Assembly (NCBI GenBank): GCA_022600695.1
Contig: JAHZJY010000295.1
Span: 1 to 13,430, forward strand
Length of the DNA: 13,430 nucleotides
Reading direction: 5' to 3'
Source: Actinomycetes bacterium
GTDB taxonomy: Bacteria > Actinomycetota > Actinomycetes > Mycobacteriales > Mycobacteriaceae
Shown here: positions 7,498-13,430 of the stretch, in pieces
Layout: each line of letters starts with the position of its first letter
Numbering within the stretch: position 1 is the first letter of the stretch
Made by a program: the position numbers and the translations under genes
The notes under the pieces: model-generated
Database searches by the model: none
What the model saw: the letters and a program-made list of their open reading frames with translations, nothing else
What the model was told of the DNA's origin: nothing

Positions 7498-8229
7498 ATG
7501 CCGATCACCGTTGCGCTCCCGAGAACCCGCCACGTCATCGCCTGCGCCGCAGCGGCATTGGCGGTGACCGTGCTGTCCGGATGCGACTCCGCACCGGCGG
7601 TCGGCGCCAACGCCCGGCAGGTCACTGTGGTGGGCTCCGGCGAGGTCCGGGGGGCACCAGACACGCTGACCGCCGACGTCGGGATCGAGGTGGTGGCACC
7701 CGAGGCGACCGAGGCGATGAATCAGGCCGGCGAGCGGCAGCAGGCGGTGATCGACCAGCTCGCGGCCCGCGGGATCGACGCGGCGGACATCAGCACCACC
7801 GGAGTTGATCTGCGGCCGCAGTACGGCGATAACTCCGTCATCACCGGGTACCGGGCCGAGAACTCGATCACAGTCACCCTCCGTGAGCTCGATGCGGCTT
7901 CGGACACGCTGGCCATCATGGTGACGGCGGGCGGTGATGCCACCCGGATCAACTCGGTGAGCTACTCCATCGAGGATGACTCGGCTCTAGTCAGCGATGC
8001 CCGGGCCAGAGCCTTTGACGACGCCCGGAACCGGGCCGCACAGTATGCCGACCTGTCGGGGCTGTCGCTGGGCAGCGTGGTCTCGATCTCCGAGGCACCG
8101 GGCGTCTCTGCGCCCCGTCCGCCCATGCCGGTAGCGCGGGGCGCGATGGCGGAGGCCGCGCCGGTGCCGTTGCAGCCCGGCGAGCAGACCATCGGATTCT
8201 CGGTGACCGTGGTCTGGGAGCTGAACTGA
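7498..8229 (+). CDS. lpqG: SIMPL-domain lipoprotein (LpqG-like)
   Basis: This is a 243-aa exported lipoprotein with a SIMPL (DUF541) domain, a family of periplasmic or envelope proteins of poorly known function. The N-terminus has basic residues, a hydrophobic core (about 12-26) and the lipobox L-S-G-C with Cys29 as the lipidated residue, so it should be anchored on the outer face of the plasma membrane. The SIMPL domain covers about residues 40-241: 'VTVVGSGEVRGAPDTLTADVGIEV' at its start, 'ISTTGVDLRPQY', 'ITGYRAENSITVTL', and the closing strand 'GEQTIGFSVTVVWEL'. A Pro/Ala insert (about 204-223) precedes the last strand. The ATG at 7498 has a GGTGAGG tract immediately upstream. It is probably co-transcribed with ephA (24-base gap) and converges on hpt with only 16 bases between stops. 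Confidence 0.92.
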   Translation: MPITVALPRTRHVIACAAAALAVTVLSGCDSAPAVGANARQVTVVGSGEVRGAPDTLTADVGIEVVAPEATEAMNQAGERQQAVIDQLAARGIDAADISTTGVDLRPQYGDNSVITGYRAENSITVTLRELDAASDTLAIMVTAGGDATRINSVSYSIEDDSALVSDARARAFDDARNRAAQYADLSGLSLGSVVSISEAPGVSAPRPPMPVARGAMAEAAPVPLQPGEQTIGFSVTVVWELN

Positions 8230-8245
8230 ACCGCGACGGCCGGGG

Positions 8246-8821
8246 TCAGGGGGCGTAGACCTTCGGGTCCAGGGTCCCGATATAGGGCAGGTCGCGGTAG
8301 CGCTCGGCATAGTCGAGGCCGTAGCCGACGACGAACTCGTTAGGGATGTCGAATCCGACATAGGCGATCTCGACATCAGCGCGGACCGCCTCGGGCTTGC
8401 GCAACAAGGTGCAGACCTGCAGCGACTTCGGGTGCCGGGTAGCCAGATTTCGCAGCAGCCAGGACAGGGTCAGGCCGGAATCGACGATGTCCTCCACAAT
8501 CAGGACATCGCGATCGGCGATATCGCGGTCGAGGTCCTTGAGGATCCGAACCACGCCCGACGACGATGTCGCCGAACCGTAGGAGCTGACCGCCATGAAC
8601 TCCAATTGGGTGGGAACCGGGATGGCCCGGGCCAAATCGGTCACGAACATCACCGCCCCTTTCAGGACGGTCACCAGCAGCAGATCCTGGCCGACCAGCG
8701 CATCGGCATAGTCGAGACCCACCTGAGCACCCAATTCGGCGGTTCGGACCTGAATCTGATCTTCGGACAACAGGACCGACCTGATATCCCCGGGATACAG
8801 CTCATGCGCCGACACGCCCAC
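8246..8821 (-). CDS. hpt: Hypoxanthine-guanine phosphoribosyltransferase
   Basis: Hpt salvages hypoxanthine and guanine to IMP and GMP using PRPP. The 191-aa protein (from GTG 8821) shows the pyrophosphate-binding 'VLKGA' loop (52-56), the flexible-loop region '[13 protein letters not shown]' (77-89), the PRPP-binding motif '[16 protein letters not shown]' (106-121, acidic pair Glu110/Asp111 and catalytic Asp114), and '[17 protein letters not shown]' plus '[12 protein letters not shown]' near the C-terminus, which bind the purine and Mg. GTG 8821 ('[13 protein letters not shown]') matches mycobacterial Hpt termini; GTG 8815 is close by, and a TTG at 8851, directly abutting the tilS stop, would add 10 residues unlike homologues. 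It is the last gene of the dac-zincin-tilS-hpt run, the same tilS-hpt pairing found in many bacteria. Confidence 0.95.
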   Translation of the reverse strand: MGVSAHELYPGDIRSVLLSEDQIQVRTAELGAQVGLDYADALVGQDLLLVTVLKGAVMFVTDLARAIPVPTQLEFMAVSSYGSATSSSGVVRILKDLDRDIADRDVLIVEDIVDSGLTLSWLLRNLATRHPKSLQVCTLLRKPEAVRADVEIAYVGFDIPNEFVVGYGLDYAERYRDLPYIGTLDPKVYAP

Positions 8822-8851
8822 AGCGTGCCATGCCGCCGTCGGCCAGAACAA

Positions 8852-9814
8852 TCAGACGGGTTCGCTGCGCAGCCGCAGAGTGTCGCCCCGGCGCTCGGCG
8901 AACAGCCGCGTGTTGGCAACGTTCCAGCCGACCGCCACCCCGCCCTGGCCGCGCCAATCGGCGACGAGGGCGTCAACCGCGCGGATCTGATGGTCGGTCA
9001 GCCGGGTCGCGCCCCCGCTGAGCAACCAGCTGCGAATGACCCGCCGCCGCAGCGCCTCGGGAGACTCCGCGACCGCGTTCACCGCCAGCCCGGCACCGAC
9101 CCGCGCGGCGACCAACTCCTGCTCAGCCAGCGCATCGAGGGTGTCGGTGTCCTCCCGCAGCGCAGCGGCGGTACGGGCCAGCGCCGCGGCCACACCGCCT
9201 CCGAGTACGTCCTCCAAGAGCGGTAGCACCTCGGTGCGCAGCCGCACCCGGGTGAATCGGGGGTCGCTGTTGTGTGGGTCGTTCCAGGCGGTCAGGCCGA
9301 GCTCCGCACAGACCGCGGCCGTGGTGACGCGCCGCACGGCCAGTAGCGGCCGGTACCAGGGCGGGTCACACGGACGCATCCCGGCGATGGACCGCGCGCC
9401 GGACCCGCGGCCAAGGCCCAGAACCACCGTCTCGGCCTGATCGTCGAGGGTGTGGGCCAGCAGGACCGGAGCGCCGGCGCGGGCCGCGTCCAGCGCGGCG
9501 TAACGGGCGGTTCGGGCGGCGGCCTCCGGTCCACCCGCTGAGCCCACCCGGACCCGCACCAGGTGCACCGCCACGCAGCCGAGCTCCATCGCCTGCTGTT
9601 TCGCAGTTCGCGCGACGACCTCGGAGCCGGGTTGCAGACCGTGGTCGACGATCAGCGCGGTGGTCGGCCTGACCGTCGCGGCCGCCGCGGCCAGGGCCAG
9701 GGAATCGGGACCTCCGGACAGCGCCACGCACCAGGACGGCGCACCTGCGAGCCGGGTCGTGGCGAACCCGGCAAGCGTCGCGCGCAGCCCGGCTAGAGCA
9801 CCCGGTCGATCCAC
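8852..9814 (-). CDS. tilS: tRNA(Ile)-lysidine synthase
   Basis: TilS uses ATP and lysine to convert C34 of the CAU-anticodon tRNA-Ile to lysidine, switching it from AUG to AUA decoding; it is generally essential. The 320-aa protein has the N-type ATP-pyrophosphatase loop 'SGGPDS' (33-38), 'LIVDHGL' (54-60), 'GGPEAAARTARYAAL', the lysine/ATP-site motif 'AHTLDDQAET' (120-129), 'GLGRGSGARSIAGM' and 'NDPHN', followed by a helical C-terminal segment. It lacks the long C-terminal domain of the E. coli type, normal for actinobacteria. GTG 9814 ('MDRPGALAGLRATL') was chosen because it fits homologue length; it overlaps the preceding zincin gene by 22 bases. A start at 9868 would add 18 Arg-rich residues and deepen the overlap. 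Its stop directly precedes the hpt leader. Confidence 0.93.
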   Translation of the reverse strand: MDRPGALAGLRATLAGFATTRLAGAPSWCVALSGGPDSLALAAAAATVRPTTALIVDHGLQPGSEVVARTAKQQAMELGCVAVHLVRVRVGSAGGPEAAARTARYAALDAARAGAPVLLAHTLDDQAETVVLGLGRGSGARSIAGMRPCDPPWYRPLLAVRRVTTAAVCAELGLTAWNDPHNSDPRFTRVRLRTEVLPLLEDVLGGGVAAALARTAAALREDTDTLDALAEQELVAARVGAGLAVNAVAESPEALRRRVIRSWLLSGGATRLTDHQIRAVDALVADWRGQGGVAVGWNVANTRLFAERRGDTLRLRSEPV

Positions 9815-10884
9815 CGCGCGGGATTCTCGATCTCGTCGGGCAACGGCAGAGTCTCCGGACCGGACCACACGGCGTTGAATCGCGCCATCCCCACGCGGTC
9901 GACCACCTGGTCGACAAACGCCCTGCCCCGGGTGTATTGACTGAGCTTGGCGTCCACCCCCAACAGTGCGCGCACTAACCGCTGTAGCGGCGGATGCTTG
10001 CGCTGGCGGCGGTCGTCGAAGCGACGACGGATGAGCTGGACCGACGGCACCACCGCCGGACCCACCGCATCCATCACATAGTCGGCATGGCCCTCCAGCA
10101 GGGTGCCGAGCACCAGCAGCTGGTCCAATGCGGCCCGCTGCGGCTCGGATTGCACGGCCCGTAGCAACCCCACGATTCCGGCCGGCTCAGCGTTTCGGGA
10201 CGGTTCGCGCCGGGCCTTGACGAAGTCCGCGAGCCGTCCGACCACCGTCCCCACACCGTCGCCCCCATCGGCGGTAAGCACCGAAAGCGCCCGCGACATA
10301 TGCCCGGCCAGCCAAGGATTGGCGGTGAACTGCACCCGGTGGGTGACCTCATGCAGGCATACCCACAGCCGAAAGTCTCCGGGAACCAGCCGCAGTTGGC
10401 GTTCGACGGCGATGACGTTCGGGTAGACCAGCAGCAGCGCCCCGGCCGCACCGGCCTGCCCGGATGCGAACGGGTCGTACTGGCCCAGGATCCCGGAGGA
10501 GACGAAGGCCAGGACAGCGCCGGTCTGGGCGCCGGCGGCACGAGCGGTGATGAAACTGCCGGGCGTGTCAGTTCCACCAGTCATCACCCGCATGGACGCC
10601 GCGGCCGAGCGGATCCACTGCGCCCGGTCCACGATGCGGGCCTCCGGCACCGCAGCGTCGCTGGATAACCGGGTCACGTCCCGGACGGGTGCCTCAGCGG
10701 CCCGGGCGGCCCGGGCCAGATCGTCGATGGCCTGCCGGCGAGTGTAATCAGTGGCAGGCGGCCCGGGGCGCGCCAACCGGGCGCCCACGGTTCCGGCGAA
10801 CTGCCAGTCGACTGATCGGCCTAGGGTTGGCTCGGCGGGGCCGCTCACAGGTGGCGGGGCGCGACGGGCCGGCTCATCCGCCAC
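9793..10884 (-). CDS. Zincin-like metalloprotease of unknown role (DUF2342/Zincin_2 family, Rv3626c-like)
   Basis: This 363-aa protein belongs to an actinobacterial family annotated as putative zinc metalloproteases or F420-biosynthesis-associated proteins; no substrate is known to me. It has no signal peptide or TM helix, so it is probably cytoplasmic. The visible active site is 'LWVCLHEVTHRVQF' with H178-E179-x-x-H182, and a downstream 'LLEGHADYVMDAVG' motif (262-275) whose Glu264 is the likely third zinc ligand. Conserved-looking upstream text includes 'DWQFAGTVGARLARPGPP' (26-43). The GTG at 10884 overlaps the dac stop region by 11 bases; a GTG at 10848 is a possible shorter start that would drop a Pro/Ala-rich N-terminus. 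The gene sits between a cell-wall carboxypeptidase and tilS, and its end overlaps tilS by 22 bases, implying coupled expression with essential genes. Confidence 0.88.
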   Translation of the reverse strand: MADEPARRAPPPVSGPAEPTLGRSVDWQFAGTVGARLARPGPPATDYTRRQAIDDLARAARAAEAPVRDVTRLSSDAAVPEARIVDRAQWIRSAAASMRVMTGGTDTPGSFITARAAGAQTGAVLAFVSSGILGQYDPFASGQAGAAGALLLVYPNVIAVERQLRLVPGDFRLWVCLHEVTHRVQFTANPWLAGHMSRALSVLTADGGDGVGTVVGRLADFVKARREPSRNAEPAGIVGLLRAVQSEPQRAALDQLLVLGTLLEGHADYVMDAVGPAVVPSVQLIRRRFDDRRQRKHPPLQRLVRALLGVDAKLSQYTRGRAFVDQVVDRVGMARFNAVWSGPETLPLPDEIENPARWIDRVL

Positions 10885-12253
10885 AGCCGCAGGTTCGCAG
10901 AAGCCCGGCTAATGCGTCCAACGCGGTACGGCCCTGGATCCCGGCGTTATTGGAGATGAAGGCGAAGGTCAGCACCCTCCCGTCCATATCGGTGACGATC
11001 CCGGCCAGTGAGTTGGTCCCAGTCAGTGAGCCGGTCTTCGCGCGCAGAAACCCGGCCGACGAACTCGTCGGGTCACCGCTGAGGAAACGCGTCGACAGCG
11101 TGCCGCTGCCGCCGGCTACCGGCAACAGATCCACCATCGGCCTCAGCAGCGGCTGATCCGAGCCGGCAGCGGCATTGATCACCTCATCGATCGTCCTCGC
11201 GGTCAGCAGGTTCGCCACCGACAAACCGCTGCAGTCGGCCAGCGAGGCACCCGCCATGTCGATGTTCGCCGCAGTCAATGTGCTGATCACCGCGTCGACG
11301 GCCCCGGCGAAACTAGCCGGCCGACCGGTCGCCAAGGCCACTTCGCGTCCAATGGTTTCGGCCATCACATTGTCGGAGAGCGACACCATCTGACGCAGCC
11401 GTTCCAGCAGCGGAGCCGACTGGACCGAAGCCAGTTGCCGTCCGCCGGCCGGGCCCGGCGCGAAGGTGACCCTGGCCGGATCCACCCCCAGCGCGGCGGC
11501 CAGCGCCCGACCGGCATCAAGGGCGGGAGTGGGTGAACGCCGCGATTCCACCGTGGTCGGCTGGATCCGTCCGGCGTCGATCATCACCGGCCGAATCGGC
11601 GAGATATCGCCACCGGCGATATCCGCGGGATCCCAGCCGGGTGCCATATCGGGTCCGGGGAACAGCGAAATGTCCACCTGAACCGCCGTCGGCGTGATCC
11701 CGCTCTGGCGGACCTGATCGGCGAGGTCGGAGATCCGCGCGGCGCCCCGATACCAGGTCTGCTCCCCGGGCGGCGCCGCTGAGAGAACGGGATCGCCGCC
11801 GCCGACGAGGACCACCACGCCGGGCATCCTGGTCTGGTCGGCGGCCCGGACCGTGGTCGTCACCCGGGCGTTGCGGTCCAGGGTGAGCAGAGCGGCCGCG
11901 GCGGTCAGCATCTTGTTGGTTGATGCGGGCTGCATGGGCAGGTCTGCGCGCTGCTCCCAGATCTGTGAACCGGTTTTCGCATCGGTGATCCGGCCGGTCA
12001 GATTACCCAGGTTCGGGTTTGCGACCGCGGCGGCCAGCGCCGCAGTCATCCCGGCGGTGGTCGGCACGGCCGCTGCGTCGGTGACGGGCACCAGCGCCGG
12101 ATTGGAGGCTGCGGGCGGACGGGGCGCCGGAACAGATGCGTTGCTCTGACCCCCCGACGTGAGGAGAGCAGCTGCGGCGACGACGACCGCGACCAGTGCG
12201 ATCACCGCCGCGGCGAGCGCCACGTGACCACGGCGCCGGAGTTTCCCGATCAT
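10874..12253 (-). CDS. dacB: D-alanyl-D-alanine carboxypeptidase/endopeptidase, PBP4 type (S13, Rv3627c-like)
   Basis: This family trims the terminal D-Ala of peptidoglycan stem peptides and may cleave D,D crosslinks, acting outside the plasma membrane. The 459-aa protein starts with a basic stretch and a hydrophobic segment (about 11-33) that serves as signal or anchor, then a Pro/Ala-rich linker (about 40-70). The penicillin-binding motifs are complete: SxxK as S111-T-N-K114, SxN as S293-D-N295 ('SLSDNVMAE'), and K406-T-G ('AKTGSLTGT'). A large insert between SxxK and SxN is characteristic of the S13 class. It ends in 'RTCGCGG', an unusual Cys-Gly-Cys C-terminus. ATG 12253 was chosen over ATG 12277 because AGGAG lies 4 bases upstream. 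It is the first gene of the minus-strand run and diverges from ppa. The symbol is used in the family sense. Confidence 0.92.
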   Translation of the reverse strand: MIGKLRRRGHVALAAAVIALVAVVVAAAALLTSGGQSNASVPAPRPPAASNPALVPVTDAAAVPTTAGMTAALAAAVANPNLGNLTGRITDAKTGSQIWEQRADLPMQPASTNKMLTAAAALLTLDRNARVTTTVRAADQTRMPGVVVLVGGGDPVLSAAPPGEQTWYRGAARISDLADQVRQSGITPTAVQVDISLFPGPDMAPGWDPADIAGGDISPIRPVMIDAGRIQPTTVESRRSPTPALDAGRALAAALGVDPARVTFAPGPAGGRQLASVQSAPLLERLRQMVSLSDNVMAETIGREVALATGRPASFAGAVDAVISTLTAANIDMAGASLADCSGLSVANLLTARTIDEVINAAAGSDQPLLRPMVDLLPVAGGSGTLSTRFLSGDPTSSSAGFLRAKTGSLTGTNSLAGIVTDMDGRVLTFAFISNNAGIQGRTALDALAGLLRTCGCGG

Positions 12254-12257
12254 TGCT

Positions 12258-12262
12258 CTCCT
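12258..12262 (-). promoter_or_regulatory. Shine-Dalgarno of the D,D-carboxypeptidase gene
   Basis: On the minus strand AGGAG lies 4 bases before the ATG at 12253. It decides between this ATG and in-frame ATG 12277 or TTG 12286 upstream, which have no comparable tract. Confidence 0.6.
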
Positions 12263-12328
12263 AGTATTCCGCCTCATTGTGCCCAACGGAGCGGCGTGGG
12301 CGCGAATCCCTCGTTAGGGTTGACTTCC

Positions 12329-12344
12329 GCCGCCACCAGGCGGC
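12329..12344 (+). promoter_or_regulatory. Short perfect hairpin in the ppa leader
   Basis: GCCGCC ACCA GGCGGC gives a 6-bp all-GC stem with a 4-base loop, ending 11 bases before the AAGGAG ribosome-binding site. It could stabilise the leader or tune initiation; it is not large enough to call a riboswitch and may be fortuitous in GC-rich DNA. Confidence 0.25.
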
Positions 12345-12355
12345 CTGACAGCATG

Positions 12356-12361
12356 AAGGAG
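12356..12361 (+). promoter_or_regulatory. Shine-Dalgarno of ppa
   Basis: AAGGAG lies 7 bases before the GTG at 12369, an ideal spacing. It fixes the GTG start of ppa, which also matches the conserved N-terminus [12 protein letters not shown]. Confidence 0.75.
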
Positions 12362-12368
12362 TCGCGCG

Positions 12369-12857
12369 GTGCAGTTCGACGTCACGATCGAGATCCCGAA
12401 AGGCCAGCGCAATAAGTACGAGGTCGACCATCACACCGGTCGAGTCCGACTGGATCGCTACCTTTTCACCCCGATGGGGTACCCGGCCGACTACGGATTT
12501 ATCGAGGACACTCTCGGGGCGGACAGCGACCCGTTGGACGCCTTGGTACTGCTGCCTGAGTCGGTGTTTCCCGGCGTCATCGTCTCGGCGCGGCCGGTCG
12601 GCATGTTCCAGATGGTCGACGAGGCCGGGGGCGATGACAAGGTGCTCTGCGTTCCGGCCGGCGATCCCCGCTGGGACCACATCCAGGACCTCGGGGACGT
12701 GGCCAAGTTCGAATTGCAGGCGATCAAGCATTTTTTCGTCCACTACAAGGACCTGGAACCGGGCAAGCACGTCGACGCTGCCGATTTCGTCGGCCGTGCC
12801 GAGGCCGAGGCCGAGATCGAGCGGTCCCGTCAGCGTTTCGCGGCGGAGGGGCCCTGA
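12369..12857 (+). CDS. ppa: Inorganic pyrophosphatase (family I)
   Basis: Ppa hydrolyses pyrophosphate released by biosynthetic reactions, driving them forward; it is a soluble Mg-dependent hexamer in bacteria. The 162-aa protein has '[13 protein letters not shown]' (8-20), 'RVRLDR' and '[13 protein letters not shown]' (38-50), the signature 'DSDPLDALV' (52-60, metal-binding Asp52 and Asp57), '[23 protein letters not shown]' (89-111), and '[15 protein letters not shown]' (119-133). Length is typical of mycobacterial enzymes. His21 is present, but position 86 is Ala in '[10 protein letters not shown]' where, as I recall, the M. tuberculosis enzyme has a second active-site His. The GTG start has AAGGAG 7 bases upstream. 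The stop codon lies within the first copy of a 27-bp tandem repeat. Confidence 0.96.
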   Translation: MQFDVTIEIPKGQRNKYEVDHHTGRVRLDRYLFTPMGYPADYGFIEDTLGADSDPLDALVLLPESVFPGVIVSARPVGMFQMVDEAGGDDKVLCVPAGDPRWDHIQDLGDVAKFELQAIKHFFVHYKDLEPGKHVDAADFVGRAEAEAEIERSRQRFAAEGP

Positions 12858-12929
12858 GCGCGGGCAGCGCGTGAGGCGCCCTGAGCGCGGGCAGCGCGTG
12901 AGGCGCCCTGAGCGCGGGCAGCGCGTGAG
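12851..12929 (+). repeat. 27-bp tandem repeat, 2.9 copies, overlapping the ppa stop codon
   Basis: Copies run 12851-12877, 12878-12904 and 12905-12929 (25 of 27 bases), identical as far as they extend. The unit begins GCCCTGAGCG and ends GCGTGAGGC. The first copy includes the last ppa codons and the TGA; later copies repeat that stop context out of any gene. Unit joins create GGCGCC palindromes at 12875-12880 and 12902-12907, which can pair with each other around an inner GCGCG/CGCGT stem. The array fills much of the 146-base gap to the next gene. It is not a CRISPR array, because there are no spacers. Slippage or tandem duplication is the simplest origin. Confidence 0.9.
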
Positions 12930-12942
12930 AGCTGAGAGTTTT
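12875..12942 (+). terminator. Possible repeat-built terminator after ppa
   Basis: The second repeat unit can fold as GGCGCC pairing with the next GGCGCC, enclosing GCGCG-GGCAG-CGCGT with a small internal loop. The third copy retains the inner stem. A TTTT run at 12939-12942 follows, about 13 bases after the array. The U-tract is short and distant, so this is a weak candidate; it might instead only protect the ppa mRNA 3' end. Confidence 0.3.
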
Positions 12943-12991
12943 CCTGGCCGTAACACGGGGTAACTCCGCCGTGTCTTCGGTTTCCGATGAT

Positions 12992-12998
12992 GAGAAGG
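12992..12998 (+). promoter_or_regulatory. Shine-Dalgarno of the OHCU-decarboxylase-like gene
   Basis: GAGAAGG lies 5 bases before ATG 13004. This favours ATG 13004 over in-frame GTG codons at 12971 and 12998, the latter falling at the edge of the tract itself. Confidence 0.5.
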
Positions 12999-13003
12999 TG
13001 TTG

Positions 13004-13430
13004 ATGCACCAGGGGATCGGGCTCGGCGCCTTCAACCTGCTTCCGCACCGCAAAGCGGTGCATGCGCTCTACGAATGCTGTAACAGTGTCGCGATGGCGG
13101 GTGATCTCGCCGACGCCCGGCCCTACCCCGGCCACAACGCCTTGTTCTGCAAGGCCGATGCGCTGCTGTTCGCACTGTCGGACGATTCGGTCGACGATAT
13201 TCTGCAGGCATACCCCAAGGTTGGCAGTCGGCCGGGCAGTGCCCGTTCGCACGCCGAGCCGTGCGCACTGTGGGATGACAGTCCCGAGGTGATGCGGTCG
13301 CTGCAAAGGTCGGCCCGGAGTTACGCCGAGAAGTTCGGCTTCGAATTCGTGATGTACGTCAGAGACGGGTCACCGGTCCCGGCGGTGATCTCCGCGATCG
13401 CCGAACGGATGCACAACGACGGCGAGACCG
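13004..13430 (+). CDS. OHCU decarboxylase-like protein (UraD family), partial, with altered active site
   Basis: The frame stays open to the window end, so only the first 142 residues are seen. The family removes CO2 from 2-oxo-4-hydroxy-4-carboxy-5-ureidoimidazoline to give S-allantoin in uric acid breakdown. The match rests on 'IGLGAFNLLPHRKAVHALYECC' (4-25), 'ADALLFALSDDSVDDILQA' (51-69), 'YAEKFGFEFVMYVRDGS' and 'RMHNDGET', which follow the family's 'RFGFPFL' and 'NDxETE' pattern. However, 'ILQAYPKVG' has Tyr70 where the family has the catalytic His of 'AHPRxG'. In 'SHAEPCALW' the active-site Glu (85) is kept, but the usual following Gln is Pro. It may therefore be inactive or have another role. 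GTG 12971 and GTG 12998 are alternative starts. The rest of the gene and any ureide-pathway neighbours lie outside. Confidence 0.8.
   Translation, partial: MHQGIGLGAFNLLPHRKAVHALYECCNSVAMAGDLADARPYPGHNALFCKADALLFALSDDSVDDILQAYPKVGSRPGSARSHAEPCALWDDSPEVMRSLQRSARSYAEKFGFEFVMYVRDGSPVPAVISAIAERMHNDGET

Larger units (their letters stand above)
12254..12368. promoter_or_regulatory. Divergent intergenic region between dacB and ppa
   Basis: The 115 bases must carry promoters for both directions. On the plus strand TAGGGT (12315-12320) fits a TANNNT -10 element and would give a leader of about 40-45 bases for ppa, but no clear -35 is seen at the expected distance. A GCCGCC/GGCGGC hairpin (12329-12344) and the ppa Shine-Dalgarno follow. 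No minus-strand promoter could be assigned. Confidence 0.4.

Noticed and set aside
8230..8245. Bidirectional terminator between convergent lpqG and hpt
   Set aside because: The gap is 16 bases with no inverted repeat or T-run that I can find, so any termination signal must lie inside the coding ends or be Rho-dependent.
12851..12929. CRISPR-like array after ppa
   Set aside because: The units are directly adjacent with no spacers and no cas genes are present; it is a simple tandem repeat.
12261..12956. Minus-strand open frame through ppa whose translation contains a repeated 'RCPRSGRLT' unit
   Set aside because: The protein repeat is just the 27-bp DNA repeat read antisense. The rest is the shadow of ppa, and there is no start signal or family resemblance.

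Overview
The window is a stretch of ordinary high-GC actinobacterial chromosome, almost certainly from a Mycobacterium/Mycolicibacterium-type species. The gene order matches the M. tuberculosis Rv3604c-Rv3628 neighbourhood as I recall it. Protein ends and motifs also match mycobacterial orthologues: the FtsH N-terminus, FolP '[16 protein letters not shown]', the EphA-type epoxide hydrolase, and an LpqG-type SIMPL lipoprotein. GTG starts and overlapping stop/start codons are frequent, as expected in this group. Coding density is very high, and no gap longer than about 170 bases lacks a gene.

Layout. (1) 18-6342, minus strand: a tightly packed run, in transcription order ftsH, folE, folP, folB, folK, a DUF3180 membrane protein, and a two-TM/coiled-coil protein (DUF6779-like, Rv3604c family). 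The fol genes cover GTP cyclohydrolase I, dihydropteroate synthase, dihydroneopterin aldolase and HPPK, so most of the pterin branch of folate synthesis sits in one operon behind the membrane protease FtsH. (2) 6508-8229, plus strand: an epoxide hydrolase (ephA) and a SIMPL-domain lipoprotein (lpqG), diverging from ftsH. (3) 8246-12253, minus strand: dac (PBP4-type D,D-carboxypeptidase), an HEXXH zincin of unknown role, tilS and hpt, overlapping or nearly so, running convergently into lpqG. (4) 12369 to the end, plus strand: inorganic pyrophosphatase ppa, a 27-bp tandem repeat directly on its stop codon, and the start of an OHCU-decarboxylase-like gene cut by the window edge.

The genes are mostly housekeeping: folate cofactor synthesis, membrane protein quality control, cell-wall maturation, tRNA-Ile lysidine formation, purine salvage and pyrophosphate removal. 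I see no mobile element, phage, CRISPR array, RNA gene or unknown multi-gene system. The points most worth a second look are: the OHCU-decarboxylase homologue with Tyr where the family has its catalytic His; the tandem repeat fused to the ppa stop codon; a pyrophosphatase that keeps one of two mycobacteria-specific active-site histidines but has Ala at the other; the lack of the ESX/esp genes that flank ephA in M. tuberculosis; and two uncharacterised but well-motifed proteins (the zincin and DUF3180) locked into essential operons.
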